In this document: positions 1 through 11,837 of the stretch, in pieces
How the letters are laid out: every line of letters starts with the position of its first letter
Position numbering within the stretch: the stretch's first letter is position 1
NCBI GenBank assembly: GCA_013339895.1
Contig: JABACO010000001.1
Location: 19,902,367-19,966,366 of the forward strand
Direction: 5' to 3'
Source of the DNA: Ephydatia muelleri
Taxonomy: Eukaryota > Porifera > Demospongiae > Spongillida > Spongillidae
Length of the DNA: 64,000 nt
Translations under genes and position numbers: made by a program
The notes under the pieces: model-generated
The model's input: only the letters and a program-made list of their open reading frames with translations
Databases searched by the model: none
What the model was told of the DNA's origin: nothing

Positions 1-59
1 AAAACCCATGACTTCTGTAGTAGAACGTGTGCGCAGAAGTACCAGGCCCTTCAAAGCCA

Positions 60-128
<69 letters not shown>

Positions 129-1777
129 TGTGCATGTGTGCGTGTGCGTGCGTGTGTGTGCGTGTGTGTGTGCGTGTGTGATGGGTGTGTGTGTGATGGG
201 TGTGTGTGATGGGGGTGTGTGGATCTGTATATTTGCGTCTAGTTGTATGTTTCCACAAGCAAAGGTGCTTAAGAACTAGTTACATGCAAGGTTTTATGCA
301 TTAATTAATCTATTTACTCTTGAATAACTGATAAATTAAGTCAAATCAATTCCTAATGACATTCATTATTAAACTGCTGCTGAACAAAATTTGCGTAGTA
401 GTTTTTGTGGTGTGATGTTATTATTTGTAATTATATTTGGTTAAAAAAATTAGGCCTCTTTGTGCTACATCCAAATTTAAATCCAAATGACTGTCAAGAC
501 CAATGCACAACAAATTTGATGGTACTATCTGCATCAGTTTGTCATTGAACATCCAGAAAATCATATTGTACAAATGTTTGGGTTTCAATTGTCTGCATCA
601 TTTGAGATTCACTCTACAACTAATTAATTATATTGGTTCCATACAGGTACACTGCTGATGTTCGTTTGTTCTGGTGTAATTTTGACACATGCAACGATGA
701 TATTAAATAATTGAACGGTTCGTCCATAACTCTTGTTCACCTTTTATGGCAAACCTTTGGTTTGGAAATGTTTCGACAAAAGCCTTGAGAAGAGCCTTTT
801 TTAAAAAAGCAAAAAAAAAAAACAAAAAAAAAATTTACTTTCATCACAACAGTCTAATATGATGTGATCCATACCTGGCGACTACACACACACATACATA
901 CACACACACACATGTCAAATACAATTGAACTCTCTACTAACGATGTCATTGCTGCACTACAAAGGCACCACAGTTGCAAAACATTGTGTGATGCAACTTC
1001 ATGCCCAGCAGCATGTGGCTGTACCTCATGCCCAGCAGCATGTGGCTGTACCTCATGCCCAGCAGCATGTGGCTGTACCTTGGCTCCAGTGCAGTTGAGT
1101 TTCACAGCATGATGCAATGGAGATGGGCCTACTTGGAAGTGGCCCTGACTTCCGAGAACAATCGCAATTTGGATGGAGCCTGCCTGATGGCGTACAGTCA
1201 TGGAATCACACAATACCCCCAACTCCCAATGGACAGTGGAAAGCATGCATCAACTATTTTTATAAAAAGTCAGAACGTGGTGTTGTGCTGTCTTAAACTC
1301 TTGGCACAAGCCATCACAATTTTTCCAACCCCTCCCACTTTCCTGGTTATGTACAGTATGTGTGCAGGTGTTTTGCTGTGCGTATCTCGTACCCGCAATG
1401 ATGGAGTTCCATTGTTTTGTCCAGTAGGTCCCATGATGATGGCCACTGGAGGAGGTGGTGCCCCTGCCCAATATCCTGGTGCCCCTGCCCAATATCCTGG
1501 TCCCCCTACCCAATATCCTGGTGCCCCTGCCCAATTTTCTGGTTCTTCTGCCCAACTTCCTACAGTGTCTCCTGCTGCAAAGCCTTCTGGATATGCTAAA
1601 CCAGGTGAGCTAGTCATAATGGCTGTCTGTGCATTTTGTCATGTGACCCTCTCGCCTCCTTACAGCTCATCTCTGCATAGTTCCTGACTGCCAGTTTCCG
1701 AAGCGTACTGAAGGCAATAAAACCCATGACTTCTGTAGTAGAACGTGTGCGCAGAAGTACCAGGCCCTTCAAAGCCA

Positions 1778-1866
<89 letters not shown>

Positions 1867-2403
1867 TGTGTGTGTGTGTGTGTGCGTGCGCGTGTGCGTG
1901 CGTGTGTGTGTTATGTGGTGGAGGGTGTGGTGTGTGTGCGTGCATGCGTGTGCATGTGTGTGCGTGCATGTGTGTGCATGTGTGTGTTTGTGCGTGCGCA
2001 TGTGTGTAGGTATGAGAGTGTGTGTGCATGTGTTGTGTGAGTCAATGTGCCAGTGTATGATTTGTGACAGTTAGTCCATCAGACGATGCACACTCAAACA
2101 CACACACATGCATGTACACATACATGCTCCCACACATGCTACTTGTACAAAATTCGCTCCACAAATCCATCTACATTGGCATTATAGATGGCTAGAGAGG
2201 AAAGGGTTCTCTATGCATTATTGATATGAGGGGGCGGTCATCACTTGTCTTTACAACTCTCTTCCCCAGGCCAACCTGTAACTGCAACAGCGCAACCACC
2301 TGGATCAGGTGCTAGCAGTGTACCAGCTGGACCTAATGGTGTACCAGCTGGACCTACTGGATCTGTTGCCCCTCAAGGCTGTGTCAAACCACCCGGCACG
2401 TGA
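1..2403 (+). CDS. Gene A (3' part): Pro-rich/FCS-knuckle protein, C-terminal exons
   Basis: Four exons join in phase 1: 1-61 (cut by the window edge), 1428-1604, 1666-1779 and 2270-2403, ending in TGA. Exons 1-61 and 1666-1779 carry the same knuckle; the second reads [11 protein letters not shown] followed by [17 protein letters not shown], so C-x4-C...FC-x3-C. The 61 bases of the first exon match the end of the second, which shows a recent tandem exon duplication. Exon 1428-1604 encodes a Pro-rich spacer of repeated APAQYPG units; the last exon encodes a Gly/Pro/Ala tail with no domain I recognise. The donor after each knuckle exon runs directly into a long (GT)n tract. The N-terminal module lies outside the window. 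The motif suggests zinc binding (inference). The exon chain is well supported by phase and splice sites; function is unknown. Confidence 0.65.
62..200. repeat. (GT)n microsatellite in gene A intron
   Basis: A nearly pure GT run that degrades into TGCGTG variants. It begins at the splice donor of the knuckle exon ending at 61, so the donor GT is the first repeat unit. Confidence 0.95.
997..1080. repeat. 27-bp tandem repeat, three copies
   Basis: Three back-to-back copies of a 27-bp unit containing CCCAGCAGCATGTGGCTGTA. All three forward frames and one reverse frame stay open, giving [18 protein letters not shown] or HAQQHVAVP repeats, so openness is no proof of coding. It sits in the 1.4-kb intron of gene A, and no splice sites flank it in a frame that fits the gene. 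The rest of 200-1427 shows nothing else I can support. Confidence 0.85.
1780..2035. repeat. (GT)n microsatellite, second copy, in gene A intron
   Basis: About 80 bp of pure GT followed by a long imperfect TGTG/CGTG/CATG tract. As at 62, it starts at the donor of the duplicated knuckle exon. Confidence 0.95.
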
Positions 2404-2444
2404 AGCTCTTCTGTCAATGGCCATGGCAGGAAATGATCAACGAA

Positions 2445-2450
2445 AATAAA
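2445..2450 (+). terminator. Poly(A) signal of gene A
   Basis: AATAAA 41 bp after the stop codon of gene A; an A-rich and T-rich stretch follows. Confidence 0.6.
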
Positions 2451-2985
2451 TAGACTCGAAAACCTTTTTTTTTTTTTTTTGCATAGAATGCAGTTTTCTG
2501 TGTAAGGAGTGTGTGCATGTTTGTGTGTATGGTGTGAGTGAGAAAGTCTGTGAGTAAATAACAATAGTGCTTTGCTTAAGCTTGAACTGAATGTCACAAT
2601 TTTGGTCATGACAATACCTTATATCTTGGTTAGTTGTCTGATTTTAATTTGGGGGGCACAATCTAAATGTAAATTTCAATTACTAACTTGTTAGTTAAGC
2701 AGTAGAGATCGAGAAAGAGATGGACTTATTGAATAAAGAGGTCGTTATTTCAAACATGCAGTGAGCACTAATTAAGGTTTTTCAACATGACATCTGCGCT
2801 CATTGTCATGAATCATGATTCAACTTACATTTTGTTTCTAATTCACAGACATGCGATGTATGATATCCGTACGTGTTGAAGCAGTTTTCTATGCACAACT
2901 CCACGAATTCCCAAGCATGCATTGTCGTTATCTATATCTTATTTCGATGGGGTACATCACCGCAATGGCTTTATAACGGTTGCTA

Positions 2986-3004
2986 TGACGTAACGGGGAT
3001 TCCC
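2986..3004 (+). promoter_or_regulatory. CRE-like plus kappaB-like composite upstream of gene C
   Basis: TGACGTAA (2986-2993) is followed after one base by GGGGATTCCC (2995-3004), which fits the NF-kappaB consensus GGGRNWYYCC. It lies 24 bp before the gene C start codon. A similar pair lies upstream of gene E. Factor binding is inference. Confidence 0.5.
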
Positions 3005-3027
3005 CCGTTCGAATATAAAGCCACACA

Positions 3028-4489
3028 ATGCAATACGATGTACAGGGCGTACTGAGAGGTCGTTGTAACCGATGTGGCAATTGCGACAATTACCGTCCCC
3101 CCGCCTCTCCGGGATTGCTCTGTGCTGTTTGCCGTCATCCTCCTGGTGGACACCAGAACATGGGCCAACGTCCACCAACACTAGTACCGTCGGGTGAGCT
3201 ATATCTTTCTTCGTTGATCCCGGTCTGTCGTTTTACGCGCCACCTTTATATGTGTGTGTATCCTCTATGTACTGAAGCATCTGGAGTACAGCCCAGCGGT
3301 CAGTGGTCTGCAGCGGCTGGCCCCTCCAACGCGCTCCACAGCGGAGCCTACCATGGCACCGGATACGCTCCGTCTGGATCCGGATACCCTCCTTCTACGC
3401 AGACACAGCGACCGAGCCGTCGGACGTGCAAAAACAGCGGCTGTACGAAACCCGTATACGACGACCCAACGTATGGAGCGTTCGATTACTGCAGTCCCCT
3501 GTGTCGAGACGCGCATCTATTGGGGTCAGAGAGGGAGAAGCTCCTGAGAGACATTGACGAATACACCAAACAATCCCGCTCCTCTTCCCTGCCATCGGGA
3601 TGTAGTGGTGGTGGTGGTAGTGGAGGTGGTGGTGGTGGTGGTGGTGGTGGTGGTTATGGCCATTCAGCTTCCAGCAGCACGCCACCAGTATCGGGTCCCA
3701 GCAGTTCCCAGCAAGCCAGGTCGGACTCCGTGAAAAATCTTACGAAGGTCACAATAAACAAACGTCCAAGAGAGGACCTGGGCATCATTGTCAGCAAAAA
3801 TATCTCCTTCTCTCCTGCAGCAGACAGGCCTGCTGTACGTTAACCCTTTAGCTGCTCATATTTATTATTGCAATGGGACCTCTTTAGTTTCTCATTACAG
3901 GCGTGGCCACGGGAAGCCCTGCATACACACTCGTCAAGGAGGGGAAGCTCAAGCTATTTGGCCTCATCGCACGTGTCGGTGACAAGTTCACGAAGCACTT
4001 TGATGAGTCGTTTAGCGACTATACTAGGAGACTGGGATCAGTGGACCTCTACGTGGAGATGAGTAAAACTATGTCTGTTCCATCGGGTAATTAGATCATC
4101 GTGGTGTGCTCTGTATCAGTGCATGTGTGTAACTCCAATATGCATGACCCTCTCTGTGCATACAGGTACAGTATACGGGTGCACTCACGTGATTGGAATA
4201 CGATATGAAAGCACAACAGAAGATGTTGGAATTGACATTCGAGACTCATCCCATGTAAGTTGCCTACTTCAGACTGACATAGAAACATAAGCACACACGT
4301 CGCCTACTACAGGGTGTTGTGGTGGAGAAAGTGAAGATTGGGAAAGTTCCTGAACTCAGTGGGGTTTGCGCAAGGGACATCATCTTGCCCAGTCAAGGCA
4401 AAGGCGCAGATGCTAGTAGCGTTATGGCAGCTCTGATGCAATGTCAAGAGACTGGCAACGCCATGATACTGTGCATAAAACGAAATTAA
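3028..4489 (+). CDS. Gene C: zinc-module protein with two PDZ-like domains (392 aa)
   Basis: Five exons join cleanly: 3028-3193, 3278-3838, 3901-4086, 4166-4254 and 4313-4489 (1179 nt, 392 residues plus TAA). Residues 1-50 are module 1 (DVQGVLRGRCNRCGNC, then CAVCRHPPGGH). A Gly/Ser/Pro linker follows, then the knuckle at residues 106-131 (CKNSGC...FDYCSPLC), a short charged helix (SEREKLLRDIDEYTKQ) and a poly-Gly run. From about residue 214 comes a PDZ-like domain with EDLGIIVSKN and LIARVGDKF; from about 305 a second ends in ARDIIL and AMILCIKRN. PDZ domains usually bind C-terminal peptides, so this looks like an adaptor carrying the same zinc tags as the neighbouring ADP-ribosylation genes. 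The PDZ calls rest on strand pattern and the G-D-x-[IF] turn. Its closest relative is gene D, which converges on it and lacks the PDZ part. Confidence 0.82.
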
Positions 4490-4531
4490 CAATGAATTCA
4501 TTGCAATGTAAATGAAGCATTCGTGTAATAC

Positions 4532-4537
4532 AATAAA
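4532..4537 (+). terminator. Poly(A) signal of gene C
   Basis: AATAAA 43 bp after the stop codon of gene C. Confidence 0.65.
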
Positions 4538-4539
4538 TA

Positions 4540-5890
4540 TCTGAAACTGTCTGAATAAGCTACTTTGGCCTGATTGATTGCATGCATCAATGACACAATA
4601 CTAAATGTGCATTGCAAGGATTTGGACGAACCGTCCAATCAGGACTTCACGCTGTGAACACCTGCTTCACCATAGGTATGTGAACTTTTGTGATGCAGCC
4701 AATGTGCGTACAAATTGCACATACCCTCTCTGAATAATATTAAATGGTTTACATGACTGGGAAAAGAAATGGTACACTGCGTGGGGCTTGTCCAAGGAAC
4801 TTCGGTTTCAAAAAATAAAAGCATCTCAGTGGTGCTTAGAATGTTGGCCTGGTAATCTCAGGTAGTGAGTTAAGACATGGGTAATGCAGCTGTGCTGTCC
4901 ATTAAATAGAAATGAAATTGAGGTGAATAATGACAACAATTTGATTGCAATTATACAATGTTGTCACGGTACAAGTACACAGAACTGGACAATATATACA
5001 CATCAGGCTCCTCTTGAGCGATCTGATGTTCTTCCTTATAACAGAGTACTTAACAAATTAAGGTGACTTGGCATAATGATTTAAAACAAACTGGTATGAG
5101 GCAGGCAGGCTTGGTCAATTTCCGACCAAATCATGCATTTCACCACGCACAATCTACATTCATGCTGGTCATGTCATTAGTTGTCATGGATTTAGCAGCT
5201 GTTTTTTTTATTGGGAGTACTGTGTTTGTATGCATGTATTCGGTAGTTCTTTCAAAACCCACAATGCATGAATAAAACGTAAAAGGCTATCGATACCATG
5301 GCTGGGAGCAAACCACTAAAACTCTCCTCGAAAGAAATGAGTAGTGCAACGTGGATAGAAACCATGCACAGTGGGGAAAGGAGGAGGGAGGAGGGAGGAG
5401 GTTATAAGATGCGACATTAACAACATTTTAGCAAGCTTACAACAGGAAATGTCGGCATACACAATCAAGTATTTTCAAAGAAAAATGCATTCTTTATCTG
5501 TAGCACTTCGGTTTGACTACCATTAAACTACACATACTGTATGGTGTGTTTCATGCTCGTGACATGACAAATTCTCGAGCATGTCTGAAGCTCCCAGAGT
5601 TATAATTGGCCCGCTGAATGAGCAACCAAACCTAAGTTCTTATTTTGAGCACTGTTAATAGGTAGCAAAAATTGTCACAAACAGGATGATGATACAGCAG
5701 GCAGTTTCCACAGCAAGGTCTGCAATGGTATCATCATTCATTTGTGATAGATGCTGTCGCTCAAGCATGCAAAATACATATATAGCGTCAATTAATTTCA
5801 GCTAACTTTACGACTTGATGCAAGGTCAACACATGTTTACAAGGTGGGCTGCATCAAGAGTACTGTAATATACTGTACTTCACCACCACT

Positions 5891-5921
<31 letters not shown>

Positions 5922-6300
5922 TCATCTGGACTTGAAACTCAGCACAGGGTCAGGCGTACTAAGGCAGAACAAATTTAACAACTGACCTCTTACTTCATTC
6001 ATCCCTTTTAATATTCAAACCCATGCACGCGGTGTTGTTACCACTTAAACGTTTTAACAGAGAACAGTTACAAATAAATTACAACCCAGATTATAACATG
6101 ACTCAACACCAAGACATGTGCACTGACAATGCTTGCATATATGAGCCATTGTGAGAAAATGCACACTTGGTAAATAAAATGATTTGCGGACAAGATGTTG
6201 TATTGCATACACATACATGTAGTATACTAGCGTCAAGCCATTTTGAATTTGAGTGGATAGGGTGGGATCCCAAACTGGTAACGGAACCCGCCCCCCCACC
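4540..6300. other. Intergenic, no gene seen
   Basis: This stretch separates convergent genes C and D. It holds only short open frames without splice support, a GGGAGGA-rich patch near 5390, and a (CAC/CAT)n triplet run. I searched the minus strand for PDZ exons continuing gene D and found none. Confidence 0.6.
5881..5926. repeat. (CAC)n/(CAT)n triplet microsatellite
   Basis: CAC/ACC triplets pass into a run of CAT triplets. Confidence 0.95.
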
Positions 6301-6833
6301 CTATAAACGTTTATAACCATCGTCTCTACGTAATTGGTGCAGTTCTTCAGTTTGTCGGGCAATGTCCTTGAGCAGTTTGTCCTTCTCGTGTTCCAATAGT
6401 TGCGCGTCTCGACACCGAGGACTGCAGTACTCAAATGGACCGAACGTCGGGTCGTAGTGGACCGGATTCGAACAGTCACTCCTCTTGCAAGTAGGCAGGC
6501 TTGGTCGCTGGTCCTGATGAGGAGCAAAGTATTCGGATCCATACGGCGCATATCCGGTGCCAGCATAATCGGGGATCCCGCTAGGTTGTTGTGCTTGACG
6601 TGTAAGTAAAGGTAACACAAAGCAGTTAAGTTGTAATCCTTATACGTGTATTGCTCACCCGATGAGATGATCTGTTGCGGTTGTGCCTGTGGTTGATCCA
6701 TGTTCTGGTGTAGACCAGGTGGATGATGGCAAGCAGCACAGAGCACTGCAGGAGGAGCGGGAGCACGATAAGCGCTGCAGTCGCCACATCGTCTACAGCC
6801 GCCTCTCAGCACGCCCTGCACATCACGTTCCAT
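6301..6833 (-). CDS. Gene D: short zinc-module protein (155 aa), paralogue of gene C
   Basis: Two exons on the minus strand, 6833-6659 and 6593-6301, join in phase 1 to 155 residues plus TAG. Residues 1-48 are module 1 (ERDVQGVLRGGCRRCGDC, then CAACHHPPGLH); the second exon has a GTGYAPYGSEY linker, the knuckle CKRSDC...FEYCSPRC and a charged helix (EHEKDKLLKDIARQTEEL). Splice positions, linker and knuckle match gene C almost exactly, so the two arose by inverted duplication. Gene D stops where gene C begins its Gly-rich and PDZ part. It could be a truncated copy or a real short form that competes for the same partner; the open frame and conserved cysteines favour a kept gene. ATG at 6833 was chosen because it places the conserved DVQG motif near the N-terminus as in the relatives. 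Confidence 0.75.
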
Positions 6834-6899
6834 TATCATAACACGCAGAAAGAAATATTTTCCTGTTCTAAATAATGTCACACAGCGTTCGATTATTAT

Positions 6900-8157
6900 A
6901 AGCTAGATAAGTTTACAAACACGCTGAGACAGTTACATGGTATTTACATGCAGTTATGTGGACCAGATTACGCCTAATTGATAATATATGGATTATGTAA
7001 TGATTAAAGTTTAGAAAAGCCGGTAATCAATGGTTTTTTTAAAGATTGGTGCGGACTAGCACATTAATTGTCGCTGTCTTATTGTGAAGTTGATTCACAA
7101 ATTCTGACACATTTGTAATGTGACCTCAAATAATGATGATCAATAACAACTTGACTGCAGCCAGGAGCAAACACCATCCCCTTTTCAAGCATGACCGACT
7201 CCTCAGACCTCTTCATAATCAATTGGCTGAGTCACTGAATTAAAACCCTAGCTACATGGTCTGAACCAGGGACGTCTTTTCAGCTAGTCCTGCACCCGCC
7301 ACTGCTAGCTTTGTGTGTATGAGGCATGCGTGCAGTGCTTTTGCTCGTGGCAGGCTGGCATGAGAGGCCACACCCCTCCCCTTCCGCCATGTCTGATCGA
7401 TGCATCTGGATGGTCTGAAGAGCAGGCTAAACACCTTCCTAGTTTGTAGCCTAACCCAAAAAAAGACACTCCATGATAGTTCAAGCTCCTGCATGAGAAA
7501 CTTGATATAAATTTAATTGCATGACATTGAAATGTCGCAACGGTGCATGCACATGTAACATGTAATATATGCAAAACACGATTGGCGAGACATCTTGATG
7601 CAATATCATACAACTCACTGTTGTATTCGCAAAATTGATGCAGACAAAATCCCTTCGGCTGATTCCGCAAGCTCAGAACACCACATCTACCTGTTCACAA
7701 AACATGAAATGCAGGGCTTCCTTCATCAGATCAATACGATTTCCAGCTAGCTTGAAATGCTCAGCAGTGCCACATGCATGCACCATATAGATTAAATTAC
7801 CGTATCAGAGATAATAAATTAAGTGCGGTCAGTGAAGAGAAAAGATCGAGTTTACACAGCTATCTATCTCACTGAGGAGAAAAGATGCATGCACGTGCAT
7901 AAAATAGCGAAGCTCAGCGGTACGATGCGCATTCGCCTTATCGGGTACCGTCCTGCTCGTGAGTCGTCTGAAAAACACTACAGGAAACACAGGATATATA
8001 GATTGAAGTACTTCCTTATGTGGATTATAATGGACTGAGTACCAGGAGAAGCAATCCCCAGTCCAGCCTGTCGCTTGTAAATGGATCGTTATAGTGCAGT
8101 GTCATATATGGTACGTTCTTTTGGCAAGCAAAATACATCATTACGTACAGTGCACAT
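6900..8157. other. Intergenic, no gene seen
   Basis: This is the region between genes D and E, upstream of D and downstream of E. Open frames near 7252-7670 and 7823-8038 have no recognisable domain or splice context. Confidence 0.55.
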
Positions 8158-10140
8158 TTATGAAAACGTTATCACATAGCGGGGGAGGTCATGCACTGGA
8201 TCCTTCATCACAATGATGTTTCCACTTTGGGTGTGGTCCCTTCCTGCCACACCCAGCAGTAGCTCGTTCAAAAGCATCTTCTTGCCGCTTCTACAGTAGC
8301 TGAGTGATATGTCGGGAGTTGCGGCAAAGTACTCACCAGGCCCGTACGCCTGACCACTTCTCTTCGTAGGGTCATACCCGTTCTTGCATATGCTCGGTAT
8401 ATTCTGCTCGGGCGTGCCATGAAATGCCAGACAAGTCTTCCTCTGGTCCTTTGGCATCGAGAGCGCCTTGGCCTTGTACCGCTCGTACAGCGTGCCTCCT
8501 GGCTTGGCCTGATCGTTCTCCTCCAGCTTTACCACGTTCAGTTGCGGGAACTGTCTCAGAAAGGCGTCAACCTTGCTACGCGGGGTGAGCAACTGGCTCT
8601 CCCCCTGTGTGGCGTGGTCCCTGCAGCAGTAGTTATGGACCATCGTACCCTCTTTTCTCTTGGGTCTGGTACAGCCCTCCAACTCGCATCTGTCATCATC
8701 ACTGTCCGCTGTAGCTGGAAAAACACAGAACAGAAATGTTGACCCGGCATGTATGTCCCTCTCTCCCTAATTCAACCCACACTTCTACCCTCCCCTTCTT
8801 TACTCCAGTAGTTGGAGGTTCAGTTTCAACTTACGGACAATGCCCCTGGTTTTTCCAATCTCAGCATGGGTCTTGCCACAATAGGGATGGACTGTACCAT
8901 TTGGATCCTTACACTTGGCTTTGTTGCACTCTGGAAGGATACACATGGTGCTGTCCTTGGGAGCAGAGGGACTGGGAGCAGGAGGAGAAGGAGCTGTGGT
9001 TTGGGGGAAGGAGGGGGGGCAAGTGTAGTATACATTTTCAAATAGTAACTTCTCTACCTTGCAACCCTCTTTGCTTCCCAGTCTGTGCATGGGTCTTCCC
9101 GCAGTAGTTCATGAAGGGCCAGCACGGATTGGAGCACTCTGGCAGGAGGCAGTGTGTGGTACCCTTCACCACGTTCTGATTGACCTCTGATTTGAAAAGA
9201 ACGAAGATATTTTCTGACAGCCCTTGTGTTATACATGTATGCACATTGCCCGTTACATGCAAAGTGCATCACATGCATATATATATGCACGCACGCACGC
9301 ACGCATGCATGGGTGCGTGCGTAGGTCATGCAGACATGGGTGCCGCCCACTCACGTTGCTGAAGGGCCAGTCTCCTCTGGTGCTCCATTGCGTGGGTATA
9401 CCCGCAGCACTGGTGCGCCTTGCCGCTCGGATCCACGAAGCAAGGATTGGGGCACTCCTGTATGGCGCATTTGACCGCTCCGGGAGGTAGGGGCGGCACG
9501 GGGGCCGGTGTGAAAGGAAACGGGGAAGACGTCGGAGGGAATCCACCAGGATACTGAACCGGGAGCGGCCCTGTATGTGCACAACAAATTATAGATCGTC
9601 AGGCTATATTGCACAGAACGGTAGGCCGATACAACTAGCGCGATTGTAAGTCAATCCAAAAGCATGAAGCCTTTAGTTAGTGGAATCGACCCCTATACCA
9701 GATATGTATGATGCACGCCCATGCCATTCACCTGTTCCGTTGGGTGCAAACGACGACGTGGTAACAGCCAGCGATGGTAGCTGGGCGCCCCTGTGGCTTG
9801 GACACCGATCTCCCTGTACTCCCGTGTTGAGGTCGAACTCGACGGGTTGGTTGCATCCCGGATAAGGACACAACTCGCAACTGCTCGCGGTGACCCCGTC
9901 AGCAAAGGGGAAAGGGGAGGAGGATGCGCCCCGAGAGGAACGAGTGCGCTCCGGCAGTGTTCCCGAGGGGGCCTGAGCGACAGCGAGTCGCTGAGTCGTT
10001 GTCCCCGTCGCCTCGTGGTCCGCTGGGGTGTGCCCGCACGTGCACCGGACGGAGCCTCCGTCACCGCTGGTCGTGTACTCGGCACAGACGGTTGGGCACT
10101 TGTTACACCTGCCCCTGTCGATCCCTTGGATGTCCTTCAT
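8158..10140 (-). CDS. Gene E: five-knuckle PARP-type ADP-ribosyltransferase (489 aa)
   Basis: Five exons on the minus strand, all phase 1: 10140-9732, 9570-9355, 9186-9058, 8993-8835 and 8714-8158 (1470 nt). Exon 1 has module 1 (DIQGIDRGRCNKC, then CTCGHTPADH) and a knuckle-like CPYPGC. Exons 2-4 carry one knuckle each (CAIQEC...CCGYTHA, CLLPEC...YCGKTHA, CILPEC...YCGKTHA), and exon 5 a fifth (CELEGC...YCCRDHA) ahead of the catalytic domain. That domain shows CLAFHGTPEQNIPSI (His403), GPGEYFAATPDISLSYC (Tyr433) and IIVMKDPVHDLPRYVITF. The position of the PARP1 catalytic Glu is Ile471, the H-Y-I pattern known from mono-ADP-ribosyltransferases. Transfer of single ADP-ribose units from NAD+ is therefore predicted. 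One-exon-per-knuckle in a constant phase explains the array by exon duplication. Target is unknown. Confidence 0.85.
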
Positions 10141-10212
10141 TGTGAGAGTGCTTTCAATAGTACCGATAATTATAAACAATAATAATCATATAAATAAAAT
10201 AAAAAATCCCTT

Positions 10213-10233
10213 GGGAAACCCCCTTTTGCGTCA
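10213..10233 (-). promoter_or_regulatory. CRE-like plus kappaB-like composite upstream of gene E
   Basis: Read on the minus strand, TGACGCAA (10233-10226) is followed after three bases by GGGGTTTCCC (10222-10213), which fits the kappaB consensus. It lies 73-93 bp upstream of the gene E start. Order and orientation match the pair upstream of gene C. Confidence 0.45.
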
Positions 10234-11667
10234 TGATGGTTCCGAGTACAATACGCTTAATTTAGTAGCTACAGTCCGAACACAAGTTGCAGCGGCTAGC
10301 TGTTGCACATCGTATAGTGCACTGCAACCTTGCTTTTTGTGAGCTGGCTGTCAGTCTGCATGAGGCTACAATGCAACCACAAGTAATTCGGGTTTTCTGT
10401 TAACGTGGCAGATGGACATACGTCACTGCTTGAATCAGTTGCGCATATGCATGGCAACCTCCTATGGAGGGCATTGTGGCCAAGCACTGATACTCCATCT
10501 CATCATGTTCTCAGTAGGAGTGGCAACCACACAGGACAGGGCTCTCAGTTTCAGTGGAAGTTTATAACTTTAGGCATCAGGTGAATAGTTATATAACCAA
10601 TTGTCATGATCATTATTTTTTAAATGCGTACGCTCAAAACGCTTCAGCACTTAGCAAAAAAAGAGGGGAAAATTGCCTGGTCAAGTGTGTGGATCGGCCA
10701 TTATGCATAATGATCATCATTTTTTAAGCAATCTATTAAAAAAAGAAAATAAAGAGATCAAATTTAGAATGCTGTCAAATTGACATAACTCTGATTATGT
10801 CTCATGAATTAAGACACGATCATGCAGCCTATTAGGAAGTAAAGGTTAGACCTTTCCCTAATCAACCCTTGCCAGCTTCTCTCCATTTACCCATCAGCTT
10901 CTCAGTTAGACTGTCCTCATGATTGTGCAAAAACACTGCATAAGATCTGTGAAATGATTACACAGTAATAGTTAACTATAGCAATGAATTTATTTATGCG
11001 CCCTTTTAAGTACACAGGTGCAGGCTGTTCAAGCAGAGTGTGATACATGAACACACACATCCACATGCACACGTACCTGCACACACACCAACACATGAAC
11101 TACAGTATACTTGATGTATCACAACAATTGTTCAACATGAAGAACTCATCCAAAGCCCAGCTAGGGTAGGGTAGAGAATAACACAAAGACATTTTATAGT
11201 ATATGTTTGAAGGCATACGAAAACTTGTTGACCACCAAGTGTATGCACTTCATTCTTATACCCCATGCACTGACGGGGCTGGCTCTACAGAACGCTCTCT
11301 GTGAGTGTTGCAGCCATAATTATATCAAAAACACAAATTTTAATAATGGCACAATTACATGTGACAGAATGAGTAGGGGTTAACATTTCAATCAATCTGA
11401 TTGGTTCTTCAACATTCCGAGAATATTTGATTGCATGATCTGTAATCTACATCAAATGGGATTACCAGGGCAGATCTTGTACGGTGTCTGGGTATGAGAC
11501 TATGAGCATCTAACATACACTGGATGCCCTTAAGATGCCGAGGGCAAGTATTGCTCTAATGTATACTTCACAAGTTTGATAATAGGGTTTATCTTATATA
11601 TGTGTGAGGTTGGCTGCCAGTTCTCTTTAAAGAGTGTCTCTCTGTGCAAATGTCCATCTACATACAT

Positions 11668-11669
<2 letters not shown>

Positions 11670-11741
<72 letters not shown>

Positions 11742-11750
11742 ACACACACA
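11670..11750. repeat. (CA)n microsatellite
   Basis: About 80 bp of nearly pure CA repeats. Confidence 0.95.
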
Positions 11751-11837
11751 ACACAAACACATGTGCATGTGTATTGCAAACTGAGCGGTACACAAGGTAA
11801 TACCTCGTGAAATTACTTTGCACCACAATAATGCTGC

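Noticed and set aside
27-279. Open frames of alternating Cys-Val or His-Thr residues over the GT/CA tracts
   Set aside because: Dinucleotide repeats stay open in several frames; no coding meaning.
854-1246. Minus-strand frame with HAAGHEVQP repeats
   Set aside because: It is the reverse of a 27-bp tandem repeat that is open in several frames and lies in an intron of gene A.
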